NCBI RefSeq assembly: GCF_000420645.1
Contig: NZ_ATVI01000010.1
Location: 124,001-188,000 of the forward strand
Length of the DNA stretch: 64,000 bases
Direction of reading: 5' to 3'
Source: Nevskia ramosa DSM 11499
GTDB taxonomy: Bacteria > Pseudomonadota > Gammaproteobacteria > Nevskiales > Nevskiaceae
The position numbers and the translations under genes are program-made. Below the pieces are notes generated by a model. It saw only the letters and a program-made list of their open reading frames with translations. It ran no database searches and was not told the origin of the DNA. Below, in pieces: positions 18,486 through 27,291 of the stretch (positions within the stretch are counted from its first letter, which is position 1; each line of letters begins with the position of its first letter).

Positions 18486-19447
18486 CTTCCGATCCGATCA
18501 TTCCGACCCTGCGCGTGGCTACCGAAACCGACGCTGCAAAGCCTGACTCGAACTCCGTTGCCCCGAGCGCCGCCGGCGGCCCCGGCCGGATGATTCGCAC
18601 GGCGCGAGAACGCGCCTCGATGAGCATCGAGGAGCTGGCGGTGCAGACGCGCCTCGCCCGGCCGACGCTCGAAGCGCTGGAAAGCGATGATTTCTCGACC
18701 CTGCACGAAGCGGTTTACGTGCGCGGCTATTACCGCAAGTGCGCCAAGGTGCTGAAGCTGCCGGAGGCGGAGCTGATCGGCGCCTACGACAAGCTGCTGG
18801 GGCCGAAGGCGCCGCCGCTGCCGACCAAGCTGCTGCTCGGCAGTGACGGTTCGACGATGGGTTCGATGAGCCGCCGCGGCGGTGGCCCGAGCCTGCCGCT
18901 GGTGCTCGCCATTGCGGTGGCAGTCGGCGTCGGACTCTGGTTCCTGGTCCACGAGTCGCCGAGCCTGGTGCCGACGATCGAGCCGACCACGCCGCCGCCG
19001 GCTGCCGTGGTCGAGCCGGCTCCGGCGCCGACTTCGTCCCTCGAAGCACAGCCGGGTGTTCCCGCCAGCGAATTCGCGACGCCGATGCCGGGCGAAGCGC
19101 CAGCGTCTGGCGCAGCCGTAACCGGCACCGAGCCGGCTGCCGCCAGCGCAGCGGAACCCGTTGTCGCCGGCTCCGGCGCGCTGGTGCTCAATTTCACCGC
19201 CACCTCCTGGGTGAGAGTCGACGATGCCGACGGCCGCTTGCTGCTGTCCGGCAACCAGCGGGCCGGCGATCATCAGGTGCTGCGCGGACGCCTGCCGTAC
19301 GCGCTGTTCATCGGCTATGTGCCGGGCGTGACCATCGAGTTCGACGGCAAGCCGTTCGACCTCAAGCCGCACATGCGCGACAACTCGACGGCCCGCATCA
19401 GCCTGCCGTTTGTCGAGCCCGCAGCTGCGCCAGCCACAACGCCCTGA
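18482..19447 (+). CDS. rodZ: Cytoskeletal membrane protein RodZ
   Basis: A 321-residue bitopic protein that links MreB to the envelope. N-terminal helix-turn-helix domain (MIRTARERASMSIEELAVQT, then YVRGYYRKCAKVLKLP), a membrane helix near residues 139-158 (LPLVLAIAVAVGVGLWFLV), a long Pro/Ala-rich periplasmic linker, and a C-terminal DUF4115 beta domain (LNFTATSWVRVDDADGRLLL). The ATG overlaps the pilF stop by four bases. The usual next gene ispG is missing; hisS follows after 71 bases. Confidence 0.95.
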   Translation: MTSDPIIPTLRVATETDAAKPDSNSVAPSAAGGPGRMIRTARERASMSIEELAVQTRLARPTLEALESDDFSTLHEAVYVRGYYRKCAKVLKLPEAELIGAYDKLLGPKAPPLPTKLLLGSDGSTMGSMSRRGGGPSLPLVLAIAVAVGVGLWFLVHESPSLVPTIEPTTPPPAAVVEPAPAPTSSLEAQPGVPASEFATPMPGEAPASGAAVTGTEPAAASAAEPVVAGSGALVLNFTATSWVRVDDADGRLLLSGNQRAGDHQVLRGRLPYALFIGYVPGVTIEFDGKPFDLKPHMRDNSTARISLPFVEPAAAPATTP

Positions 19448-19518
19448 GTCCAGCCGTTGCCCCTCCTGTTCCCGTTCCGGCTTTGCGCCGCAGCCCTGCC
19501 GGTTCCCAGAATTCCGTC

Positions 19519-20787
19519 ATGAAGATCCAGTCCGTACGCGGCATGAACGATGTCCTGCCGGCCGATTCGTCGGCCTGGCAGCACGTTCACGCCGTCGCTG
19601 CCCAGGTGTTCGCCGCCTACGGCTACGGCGAGCTGCGCCTGCCGGTGGTCGAGCGTACCGAGTTGTTCAAGCGCGCGGTCGGTGAAGTGACCGATGTCGT
19701 CGAGAAGGAGATGTATTCGTTCGAGGATCGTGGCGGCGAGCGCCTGAGCCTGCGTCCCGAGCTGACCGCCGGCGTGATCCGCGCCGGCATCGAGCACGGC
19801 ATCCTGTTCAACCAGCAGCAGCGCATCTGGTGCACCGGCCCGGTGTTCCGCTACGAGCGTCCGCAGGCGGGCCGTTATCGGCAGTTCCATCAGCTCGATG
19901 TCGAAGCCTTCGGCATCGCCACGCCGGATGCCGATGTCGAGATCATCGCCATCGCCGCGCAGCTCTGGAAGCGCCTCGGCATGAGCGGCTTCCAGCTGCA
20001 GATCAACACGCTCGGCACCTTGCCGTCGCGGGCGGCGCATCGCGCGGCCCTGATCGACTATCTGGTCCAGCACGAAGCCGCGCTCGACGAAGACGCCAGG
20101 CGCCGCCTGCATGCCAATCCGTTGCGGGTGCTCGATTCCAAGGTGCCGGCGACCCAGGCGATCGTCGAAGGCGCGCCGTCGCTGCTCGATTACCTGGATG
20201 AGGCCTCGATCGCGCACTTCGATGCCGTCAAGGCCGGGCTCGAAGCGCTGGGCATCGCCTACGTCATCAATCCGCGGCTGGTGCGTGGACTCGACTACTA
20301 CACGCACACGGTGTTCGAGTGGGTCACCGACCAGCTCGGCGCCCAGGGCACGGTCTGTGCCGGCGGCCGCTATGACGGTCTGGTCGAGCAGCTGGGCGGC
20401 CCGAAGACCACCGGCGTCGGCTTCGGCCTCGGCATCGAGCGGCTGATCCTGCTGATGGCCGTGCAGCAGGTGCCGGTGGTGTCGAATCAGCCGCAGGTCT
20501 ACCTCTGCCGCTTCGGTACCGAAGCCGAGCGCGTGGCGCTGCAGCTGTCGGAAACGCTGCGCGATCAGCTGCCCGGTCTGCGCCTGGTGCTGAACGCCGG
20601 CGGCGGCAGTCTCAAGTCCCAGCTCAAGCGTGCCGATGGCTGCGGCGCGCGGCTGGCGCTGATCATTGGCGACGACGAAGCGGCTGCCGGCGCCGTTCAA
20701 GTAAAATCGCTGCGCGGCGAGGGCGAAGCCTTCACCTGTGCCCGAACCGAACTGGCTGCGGAACTCTCGCGCCGGCTCGCGCTCTGA
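19519..20787 (+). CDS. hisS: Histidyl-tRNA synthetase
   Basis: A 422-residue class II synthetase. The start at 19519 (MKIQSVRGMNDVLP) matches the family; the upstream in-frame start at 19483 adds unrelated residues. Motif 2 is FRYERPQAGRYRQFHQ, the histidine-binding signature is LVRGLDYYTHTVFEW, and motif 3 is GVGFGLGIERL. The C-terminal anticodon-binding domain follows from about residue 325. Cytoplasmic, essential. Confidence 0.98.
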   Translation: MKIQSVRGMNDVLPADSSAWQHVHAVAAQVFAAYGYGELRLPVVERTELFKRAVGEVTDVVEKEMYSFEDRGGERLSLRPELTAGVIRAGIEHGILFNQQQRIWCTGPVFRYERPQAGRYRQFHQLDVEAFGIATPDADVEIIAIAAQLWKRLGMSGFQLQINTLGTLPSRAAHRAALIDYLVQHEAALDEDARRRLHANPLRVLDSKVPATQAIVEGAPSLLDYLDEASIAHFDAVKAGLEALGIAYVINPRLVRGLDYYTHTVFEWVTDQLGAQGTVCAGGRYDGLVEQLGGPKTTGVGFGLGIERLILLMAVQQVPVVSNQPQVYLCRFGTEAERVALQLSETLRDQLPGLRLVLNAGGGSLKSQLKRADGCGARLALIIGDDEAAAGAVQVKSLRGEGEAFTCARTELAAELSRRLAL

Positions 20788-20890
20788 AGCCGCGAGCCTC
20801 TCCTCGACACACATTTTCTCACCTGATTGGAAGCGGTTCGAACCCGATTCAAATCCGGCCCTGACGCGACGCTGACCCGAGACTGCAACG

Positions 20891-21553
20891 ATGAGCACCC
20901 ATTACGACGACGAAGCCCAAGTCGAAGACCTGCGCCGCTGGTGGAAGGACAACTGGTTGCCGCTGGCCGTCGGTCTGGGCCTGGGTCTCGCTGCAATCTT
21001 CGGCTGGGAGTACTACCGCACCCAGAAGAACCAGACGCGCGCCGAAGCCTCGCAGCTGTTCGAGGAACTGAAGACCGCGGTCACCGCCAAGAAGTACGAC
21101 GACGCGGTGAAGATGGCCGATCGTCTGGCCAGCGATTTCGAGTCCACGCCGTACGCGGCGGCCGGTGCGATGAAGCTGGCCCAGGCGGCCGTCGACGACA
21201 ACAAGCTCGACGATGCGCGCATCCGTCTCGAATGGGCCTATGCCCACGCCGATGACGAAGCGCTGAAGCCGCTGATCCATCTGCGCCTGGCCCGCGTGCT
21301 CTGGCAGCAGGGCAAGGCGCCTGACGCGCTGAAGCTGCTCGATGCGGGTGCCGACAGCTACGCCGTGCTGTTCGACGAACTGCGCGGCGACATCAAGCTC
21401 GCCGAAGGCGATCGCGCGGCTGCACTCGCGGCCTACACCAAGGCGATCAGTGGACTCGACGGCGAGACCACTGGCACGCCGAACGCGCCGATCGCCGAAT
21501 CGCTGCAGCACAAGATCGATGATCTGGCCGATGTCGCGGCGGTGAAATCGTGA
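20891..21553 (+). CDS. yfgM: YfgM family ancillary SecYEG/BamB-associated protein
   Basis: A 220-residue bitopic protein: a cytoplasmic N-terminus typical of the family (YDDEAQVEDLRRWWKDNW), a membrane helix (LPLAVGLGLGLAAIFGWEYY, residues 24-43), then a periplasmic TPR-like domain (EELKTAVTAKKYDDAVKMAD and later repeats). In E. coli YfgM binds the Sec translocon and periplasmic chaperones. Its stop overlaps the bamB GTG (GTGA), matching the conserved hisS-yfgM-bamB-der order. Confidence 0.93.
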   Translation: MSTHYDDEAQVEDLRRWWKDNWLPLAVGLGLGLAAIFGWEYYRTQKNQTRAEASQLFEELKTAVTAKKYDDAVKMADRLASDFESTPYAAAGAMKLAQAAVDDNKLDDARIRLEWAYAHADDEALKPLIHLRLARVLWQQGKAPDALKLLDAGADSYAVLFDELRGDIKLAEGDRAAALAAYTKAISGLDGETTGTPNAPIAESLQHKIDDLADVAAVKS

Positions 21554-22722
21554 AGCCAGCCTTTAACAATTCACTCCGCAGCAGTTTGAGTCTGCTGCTG
21601 ATCGCGGCGCTGGCCGCGACCACCGCCTGCTCGTCGAAGCCGAAGCTGCGCGAACCGACCAAGCTGGTCGAGGTCAAGCCGGAAATCAAGGTCCAGCAGC
21701 TCTGGTCGCGCTCGGCCGGAAACGGCAGCGGCGGCTTCTATTCCGGCCTGCGTCTGGACCTGGAATCCGATGCGCTGTACGCCGCTGCGATCAATGGTGG
21801 CGTGTTCGCGCTCGATCCGAAGACCGGTGCCACCATCTGGCAGAGCAAGACCAAGTCGCGAGTGATTTCCGGCCCCACGGTCGCTGCCGACCTGGTCTTC
21901 GTCGGCACGCTCGATGGTGACGTGATTGCCCTGAAGCGCGCCGATGGCAAGGAAGCCTGGCGTCATCGCCTGCTCAGCGAAGTGGTCGCGGCGCCAGTGG
22001 CGAGCGGCGACATCGTCGTCGTGCGCAGCGTCGATGGCCGCCAGTTCGGCCTGTCGGTTGCCGACGGCAGCCGGGTCTGGAACTTCGATCGTGCCGAGCC
22101 GAATCTGACGCTGCGCGGACTGTCGAAGCCGCTGATCCTCGGCAATCGTGTCTACATCGGTCTGGACAGCGGCAAGCTGGTGGCGCTGAACCTCGCCGAC
22201 GGCGTGCCGGCCTGGGAGCAGAACCTGTCGGTGCCGACCGGCCGTTCCGAGCTGGAACGCCTGACCGATGTCGACGCCGATCTGCTCGCGGCCGACAACG
22301 GCATCTACGCGGTCAGCTACGGCAACGACATCGCGCTGATCGACCCTGTGGCCGGCGAAAGCCGCTGGCGTCGCAGCATCAAGAGCTATACCGGCATGAG
22401 CGCCGACGATGCCCATCTTTACGTCACCGACAACGATGGCCTGCTGTGGTCGCTGGACGCCGATACCGGTGCGGTGAACTGGAAGCAGGAGACGCTGAAG
22501 TTCCGTCGCCTGTCGCCGCCTGCCGTGTTCGGCAAGTACATCGTCGCCGGCGACTACAAGGGCTATCTGCACTGGTTCGAATCGGGTGATGGCCACGAGG
22601 TCATGCGGGGCAATCTGGGTGGCGATGCTGTGACTGCGTCGCCGGTCAGCGATGGCGAGCGCCTGTATGTGCTCAACGTCTCCGGCGATATCGCCGCCTA
22701 CCAGCTCGCCCCGACGAAGTAG
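21550..22722 (+). CDS. bamB: Outer membrane protein assembly factor BamB
   Basis: A 390-residue lipoprotein of the BAM complex. Signal peptide with a lipobox ending ATTAC (Cys at residue 27), then an eight-bladed PQQ-type beta-propeller: repeated blades such as GGVFALDPKTGATIWQ, GDVIALKRADGKEAWRH and GLLWSLDADTGAVNWKQ. The GTG start is coupled to the yfgM stop. A clear terminator lies about 85 bases after the gene, separating it from der. Confidence 0.96.
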   Translation: MKPAFNNSLRSSLSLLLIAALAATTACSSKPKLREPTKLVEVKPEIKVQQLWSRSAGNGSGGFYSGLRLDLESDALYAAAINGGVFALDPKTGATIWQSKTKSRVISGPTVAADLVFVGTLDGDVIALKRADGKEAWRHRLLSEVVAAPVASGDIVVVRSVDGRQFGLSVADGSRVWNFDRAEPNLTLRGLSKPLILGNRVYIGLDSGKLVALNLADGVPAWEQNLSVPTGRSELERLTDVDADLLAADNGIYAVSYGNDIALIDPVAGESRWRRSIKSYTGMSADDAHLYVTDNDGLLWSLDADTGAVNWKQETLKFRRLSPPAVFGKYIVAGDYKGYLHWFESGDGHEVMRGNLGGDAVTASPVSDGERLYVLNVSGDIAAYQLAPTK

Positions 22723-22805
22723 GCACGCACAAGTGGCAGGCCGAGCCGGGAATCCGGTTCGGCTGAAGCCAGGTTCGATGCCTATTGCATCGGGCTGCAG
22801 TCCAC

Positions 22806-22836
22806 GCCCCGGTAGCGTCAGCGCTCCGGGGCTTTT
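22806..22836 (+). terminator. Intrinsic terminator after bamB
   Basis: Stem GCCCCGG-(T)-AGCG / CGCT-CCGGGGC, 11 bp with one bulged base and a TCAG loop, followed by TTTT. Confidence 0.85.
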
Positions 22837-22900
22837 GTCGTCATGGCGTCGCCCGCGTAGGCTGGCCGCCACCGCTATGTTTTCCTGATGGTCGTGAATC

Positions 22901-24352
22901 ATGAGCAGCATCCCTGAAGTGCCCCCTGCAGCATCCCCCGACGTCGAAGCCGCGCGCATGCTGCCGGTCATCGCCCTCGTCGGCCGTCCGAACGTCGGCA
23001 AGTCGACCCTGTTCAATCGCTTCACCAACAGTCGCGATGCCCTGGTCGCCGATTACGCCGGCCTGACGCGTGATCGCCAGTACGGTCAGGGCACCTTCGA
23101 GCGCAAGCGCTTCATCGTCGTCGACACTGGCGGCCTGATGCCGGAATCCGCCGATGCGCTGGCGCTGCTCGCCGAACAGCAGGCGCGGATCGCCATCGAG
23201 GACGCCGACACCGTGCTGTTCCTGGTCGATGCCAAGGCTGGCCTGATGGCCTCGGACATCGAGATCGCCAACGTGCTGCGCAAGCTGGGCAAGCCGGTAC
23301 GCCTGCTGGCCAACAAGTCGGAAGGCATGACCAAGATGCTGGTCGCCGACTTCTACAAGCTGGGCCTCGGCGAGCCGACGGTGATCTCCGCCGAGTTTGG
23401 CGACGGCATCGGCGGACTGCTGCGCGACCTGCTGGCCAACACGCCGCAGAACACCGAAGAACCGGAATGGGACGACGGCACGATTCGCGTCGCGATCGTC
23501 GGCCGACCGAACGCCGGCAAGTCGACCCTGGTCAATCGCCTGATCGGCGAAGACCGCGTGCTGTCGTCCGAACAGCCGGGTACCACGCGTGATTCGATCA
23601 GCGTGCCGTTCGAGTGGGGTGGCCGCAAGTTCGAGCTGATCGATACCGCCGGCGTGCGCCGCAAGTCCCGGGTCACCGAAGTGATCGAAAAGTTTTCGAT
23701 CGTCAAGACCTTGCAGGCGATCGACCGCGCCCATGTGGTGATCTCGATGGTCGACGCCCAGGACGAGATCGGCACTCACGATGCACGGATCATGGGCCTG
23801 GTCGCCCATCACGGCCGCGCGATGGTGCTGGCGGTCAACAAGTGGGACGGCCTGGACATGGACAAGCGCAAGTGGGTGCGCGACATGGTCGATTTCAAGC
23901 TGCCGTTTCTCGACTACGTGCCGGTCGATTTCGTCTCGGCCCTGCACGGCTCGGGCTTGCGCGAGCTGATGGAACACGTGGTCGCCGGCTACGAAGCGAC
24001 GACCCGCGAAATGGCGACGCCGGAACTGAACCGGGTGCTGATCGCCGCCGTCGAAAAGCACGCACCGCACGCCATCCTTGGTCGCCGCATCAAGCTGCGC
24101 TACTGCCATCAGAGTGGCCGCAATCCGCCGGCGATCATGATTCACGGCAACCAGACCGACAAACTCAAGGACAGCTACGTCAGCTACCTGGCGAACACTT
24201 TCCGTGAAGCTTTCAAGCTGCAGGGCGTGCCGCTGAAGCTCGAGTTCAAGACCGGCGACAACCCGTTCAAGAACAAGAAGAGCGACCTTTCGCCGGCGAT
24301 GCAGATGAAGGCGAAGCGTCTGGCGGCGCAGTCGGCAAGAACCAAGAAGTAG
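22901..24352 (+). CDS. der: Ribosome biogenesis GTPase Der (EngA)
   Basis: A 483-residue protein with two consecutive GTPase domains and a KH-like C-terminal domain, needed for 50S assembly. The first P-loop is GRPNVGKS (residues 28-35) with DTGGL; the second is GRPNAGKS near residue 200 with DTAGVRRK. NKSEG and NKWDG are the base-recognition motifs. The C-terminus (LKLEFKTGDNPFKNKK) is typical. It begins after the bamB terminator and so probably has its own promoter. Confidence 0.98.
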   Translation: MSSIPEVPPAASPDVEAARMLPVIALVGRPNVGKSTLFNRFTNSRDALVADYAGLTRDRQYGQGTFERKRFIVVDTGGLMPESADALALLAEQQARIAIEDADTVLFLVDAKAGLMASDIEIANVLRKLGKPVRLLANKSEGMTKMLVADFYKLGLGEPTVISAEFGDGIGGLLRDLLANTPQNTEEPEWDDGTIRVAIVGRPNAGKSTLVNRLIGEDRVLSSEQPGTTRDSISVPFEWGGRKFELIDTAGVRRKSRVTEVIEKFSIVKTLQAIDRAHVVISMVDAQDEIGTHDARIMGLVAHHGRAMVLAVNKWDGLDMDKRKWVRDMVDFKLPFLDYVPVDFVSALHGSGLRELMEHVVAGYEATTREMATPELNRVLIAAVEKHAPHAILGRRIKLRYCHQSGRNPPAIMIHGNQTDKLKDSYVSYLANTFREAFKLQGVPLKLEFKTGDNPFKNKKSDLSPAMQMKAKRLAAQSARTKK

Positions 24353-24358
24353 GCGTTA

Positions 24359-24679
24359 GTGGTGCGCAGCGTCATTCTGGGAAGCTTGCTGATCGGGGCG
24401 ATCCTCTGCGGCGCGCACGCTGCGCTGTTCTCCTGCGGAGGCTATGCAGAGCACAACTTCCTTCGTCTGATCATCTTGCTGATCCTGGTGACAGTAGCCG
24501 GTCTGCTGCCAAGCGGCGAGTCAGCGACTGCGGGGCGCCGACTTTCGTTTGCGGGGGCTGTTCTAGGCGTTTACTGGCTTTCGCGGGGCGCGCTGGCGCC
24601 GTTGTATCCGGGAATGCCTGCGTCGATTCCTGAATACCTTCGCGTGGCGTGGTTCGCGATCGGGAAGGGTTCGTGCTGA
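24359..24679 (+). CDS. Small uncharacterised membrane protein
   Basis: A 106-residue protein starting at a GTG (two consecutive GTG codons) 6 bases after der. About three hydrophobic segments: VILGSLLIGAILCGAHAALF, FLRLIILLILVTVAGLLP and LSFAGAVLGVYWLSRGAL. I do not recognise the family, and with a GTG start and no clear Shine-Dalgarno it may be misannotated; the hydrophobic pattern argues that it is real. Confidence 0.5.
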   Translation: MVRSVILGSLLIGAILCGAHAALFSCGGYAEHNFLRLIILLILVTVAGLLPSGESATAGRRLSFAGAVLGVYWLSRGALAPLYPGMPASIPEYLRVAWFAIGKGSC

Positions 24680-24710
24680 ATCCCGCGACTCGACCACATG
24701 GGCGCGCAAA

Positions 24711-25904
24711 ATGAACCGTCGCCGCATCGCCGTAACCCTCGCGGGGATCGCGGCCTTCATCAATCTCTACGCGCCGCAGTCGCTGCTGCCGCTGCTGCGC
24801 GACTGGATTGGCAATGATGCCGCGCGCGCCGGATTGATCGTTTCAGCAGGAACATTCGGTGTCGCCATCGCCGCGCCGTTCGCCGGGCTGCTGGCCGATC
24901 GTTTCGGGCGCCGCCGGGTGATCGTCATCGCGGCCTTCCTCGCCGTCGTTCCCGGCCTGCTCGCCGGTCTGGCGCCGACGCCGGAAGCGCTGATGCTGAT
25001 CCGTCTCGTCCAGGGTCTGTGCCTGCCGGGCATCTTCGCGGTGACCGTTGCCTACATCGCCGAGGAATGGCCGGCGGCGGAGGCGAGGGCGGTGACCGCG
25101 GTGTATGTCGCCGGCACCATCGGCGGCGGTTTCTGCGGCCGGCTGCTGTCCGGCGTGGTGGCCGAATTCGCCGGCTGGCGATGGGCATTCGCGTCGCTGG
25201 CACTGCTGCAACTGGCGCTCGCGCTGCTGATCCGGGTCTGGTTGCCGCCGGGTCGAGATATCCCCCGGCTGCGCGGCACGCCGCGCACGCCGCTGCTGCC
25301 CTTGCTGCTGCGTCCGGGCCTGCGCGGCGCCTACGCGACCGGTTTCCTGATGCTGTTCGCGCTGGTCGGCGGCTTCACCTACATGACTCTGCATCTGTCG
25401 CAGGCGCCGTACTCGCTGGGGCCGGCGGCGCTGTCGACGATCTTCGTCGTCTATCTCGCCGGCATCGTCATCACGCCGTACTCGGGCCGGCTGCTGAACG
25501 CCTATGGCCACGCCAAGGTGCTGGTGATGGCCTGGGCGTTCGGCGTGACCGGGCTGCTGCTGACCCTGTTCCCGCCGCTGCCGGTGATCGGTGTCGGCCT
25601 GTGCCTGTTCTCGCTCGGCCTGTTCATCGCCCAGACCGCGACCACCAGCTTCGTCAGCGAATCGGCCGGACTGCAGCGCGGCCCGGCGGTTGGCCTGTAT
25701 GTGACCTGTTACTACCTCGGCGGCAGCGCCGGCGGCGTGATCCCGGCTGTGGTCTGGCACTGGGCCGGCTGGCCCGGCGTGGTCGGGCTGATGTGCTGCG
25801 CCGGCGGCATCGCGGCGCTGATCGGCTGGCGCAGCTTCCGCTTCCCAAAGGACGAGCCGCATCCGGTTGAGGATGCGGTGCCGGAGGTTGGCGGCGAGGC
25901 TTGA
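24711..25904 (+). CDS. MFS transporter, YnfM/AraJ-like
   Basis: A 397-residue major facilitator with about 12 membrane helices. The loop 2-3 signature GLLADRFGRRRVIV and the antiporter-type segment AGTIGGGFCGRLLSG in helix 5 indicate a drug:H+-antiporter-like exporter. The N-terminal half resembles YnfM. The substrate is unknown. It ends 12 bases before a perfect 12-bp palindrome facing the convergent acyl-CoA dehydrogenase. Confidence 0.88.
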   Translation: MNRRRIAVTLAGIAAFINLYAPQSLLPLLRDWIGNDAARAGLIVSAGTFGVAIAAPFAGLLADRFGRRRVIVIAAFLAVVPGLLAGLAPTPEALMLIRLVQGLCLPGIFAVTVAYIAEEWPAAEARAVTAVYVAGTIGGGFCGRLLSGVVAEFAGWRWAFASLALLQLALALLIRVWLPPGRDIPRLRGTPRTPLLPLLLRPGLRGAYATGFLMLFALVGGFTYMTLHLSQAPYSLGPAALSTIFVVYLAGIVITPYSGRLLNAYGHAKVLVMAWAFGVTGLLLTLFPPLPVIGVGLCLFSLGLFIAQTATTSFVSESAGLQRGPAVGLYVTCYYLGGSAGGVIPAVVWHWAGWPGVVGLMCCAGGIAALIGWRSFRFPKDEPHPVEDAVPEVGGEA

Positions 25905-25916
25905 GGCAGGCGCCTT

Positions 25917-25943
25917 CGTAGGTCGGCCAAGGGCCGACCTACG
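25917..25943. repeat. Perfect palindromic hairpin between convergent genes
   Basis: CGTAGGTCGGCC-AAG-GGCCGACCTACG: 12 bp perfectly paired with a 3-base loop, no T-run on either side. The GTAGGTCGG sequence is like the dispersed REP-type stem-loops of many gammaproteobacteria. Only one copy is seen in this window. It could also act as a simple bidirectional terminator. Confidence 0.6.
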
Positions 25944-25956
25944 GGTGAGTCTGGGC

Positions 25957-27132
25957 TCAGCGCCCCACCAGGCTGCGCGCGATCACTTCCTTCATGATCT
26001 CGCTGGTGCCGCCGTAGATGCGCTGGATGCGCGCGTCGGCCCAGTAGCGGCTGATCGGGTATTCGGTCATGTAGCCATAACCGCCGAACAGCTGCAGGCA
26101 GGCATCGGTGACCCGGCCTTCCATCTCGGTGGTCGACAGCTTGACCATCGCGGCGGTCGGCACGTCGAGCTTGCCGAGCGCGTATTGCGCACTGCATTTC
26201 TCGACGAAGGCGCGGTGCACTTCGACATCGGTCTTGCACTTGGCGAGTTCGAAACGGGTGTTCTGGAAGCTGGCGATCGGGTTGCCGAAGGCCTTGCGCT
26301 CCATCGTGTACTTGATGGTCTTTTCCAGCGCGCCCTGCGCATGGCCGACCGCGGTGACGGCGAGGGCCAGGCGCTCGCGTGGCAGCTCGTCGACCAGGTG
26401 ACCGAAGCCGCCGCCGACGCGGCCGAGCACTTCATCGGCGGAGATCTTCACGTTGTCGAAGAACAGCTCGCTGGTATCGGCCGAGTGCAGGCCGATCTTG
26501 TCGAGATTGCGGCCACGCTTGAAGCCGGGCAGGGAGGTATCGAAGGTGAACAGCGTGGTGCCCTTGGCGCCGGTCTTCGGGTCGGTCTTGGTCGCCAGGA
26601 CCACGACGCCGGCGTGCTGGCCATTGGTGATGAAGGTCTTCGAGCCATTGATGACGTAGCCACCTTCACCGTCCGGCAGGGCGCTGGTCTTGATGCCCTG
26701 CAGGTCGGAGCCGGCGCCCGGTTCGCTCATGCCGATGGCGCCGATGCACTCGCCGCTGGCCATCTTCGGCAGGTACTTCTGGCGCTGGAATTCCGTGCCG
26801 AGATGGAGGATGTACGGGGCGGCGATGTCGGAATGCACCGACAGGTTCGAAGCCAGCGCCAGGAAGCCCATGCGCGCAGCTTCTTCGAGCACCACCATCG
26901 AGAACTCGAACGGCGCGCCGGCACCGCCGTACTGCTCCGGCATGTCGACGCAGAGCAGGCCGTTGGCGCCCATGTCCGTGTACAGCGAGGCCGGGAACTT
27001 GCCGCCCTTCTCCCATTGCTCGTAATGCGGTTCGACGTTTCCCGCGAAGAAGCGGATGACGTTGTCGCGGAACAGTTCGAGTTCGGCGGCGTCGACGGCG
27101 GGCGCGGAGGAAGCAGGCAGGGGAGCGTTCAT
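25957..27132 (-). CDS. Acyl-CoA dehydrogenase
   Basis: A 391-residue enzyme of normal acyl-CoA dehydrogenase length. Landmarks: IGMSEPGAGSDLQGIKT, GSKTFITNGQHAGVV, the RLALAVTAVGHAQGALE helix, QLFGGYGYMTEYPISRYWAD and the C-terminal RIYGGTSEIMKEVIAR. In most short- and medium-chain enzymes the catalytic Glu is in YEGT; here the position is YGGT, so the base must come from elsewhere, as in the isovaleryl- and long-chain-type enzymes where it sits in an earlier helix. The start at 27132 gives the family N-terminus; the frame stays open far upstream only because it lies antisense to the next gene. Confidence 0.93.
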   Translation of the reverse strand: MNAPLPASSAPAVDAAELELFRDNVIRFFAGNVEPHYEQWEKGGKFPASLYTDMGANGLLCVDMPEQYGGAGAPFEFSMVVLEEAARMGFLALASNLSVHSDIAAPYILHLGTEFQRQKYLPKMASGECIGAIGMSEPGAGSDLQGIKTSALPDGEGGYVINGSKTFITNGQHAGVVVLATKTDPKTGAKGTTLFTFDTSLPGFKRGRNLDKIGLHSADTSELFFDNVKISADEVLGRVGGGFGHLVDELPRERLALAVTAVGHAQGALEKTIKYTMERKAFGNPIASFQNTRFELAKCKTDVEVHRAFVEKCSAQYALGKLDVPTAAMVKLSTTEMEGRVTDACLQLFGGYGYMTEYPISRYWADARIQRIYGGTSEIMKEVIARSLVGR

Positions 27133-27291
27133 CAGGGGATCCGGAAGAGTACAAGTGTTGACGTAAAGGATAGCCCCGCGCTGCGGCAAAAGCAGCAGCG
27201 GAGCAGCCCGCGCCAGTGGCCATATCTTGCTGCGTCGAGCCGGCTGACATAGCGTCCGCTCGGGCCGAACCTGCCCCCGGAAGCCGATGCC

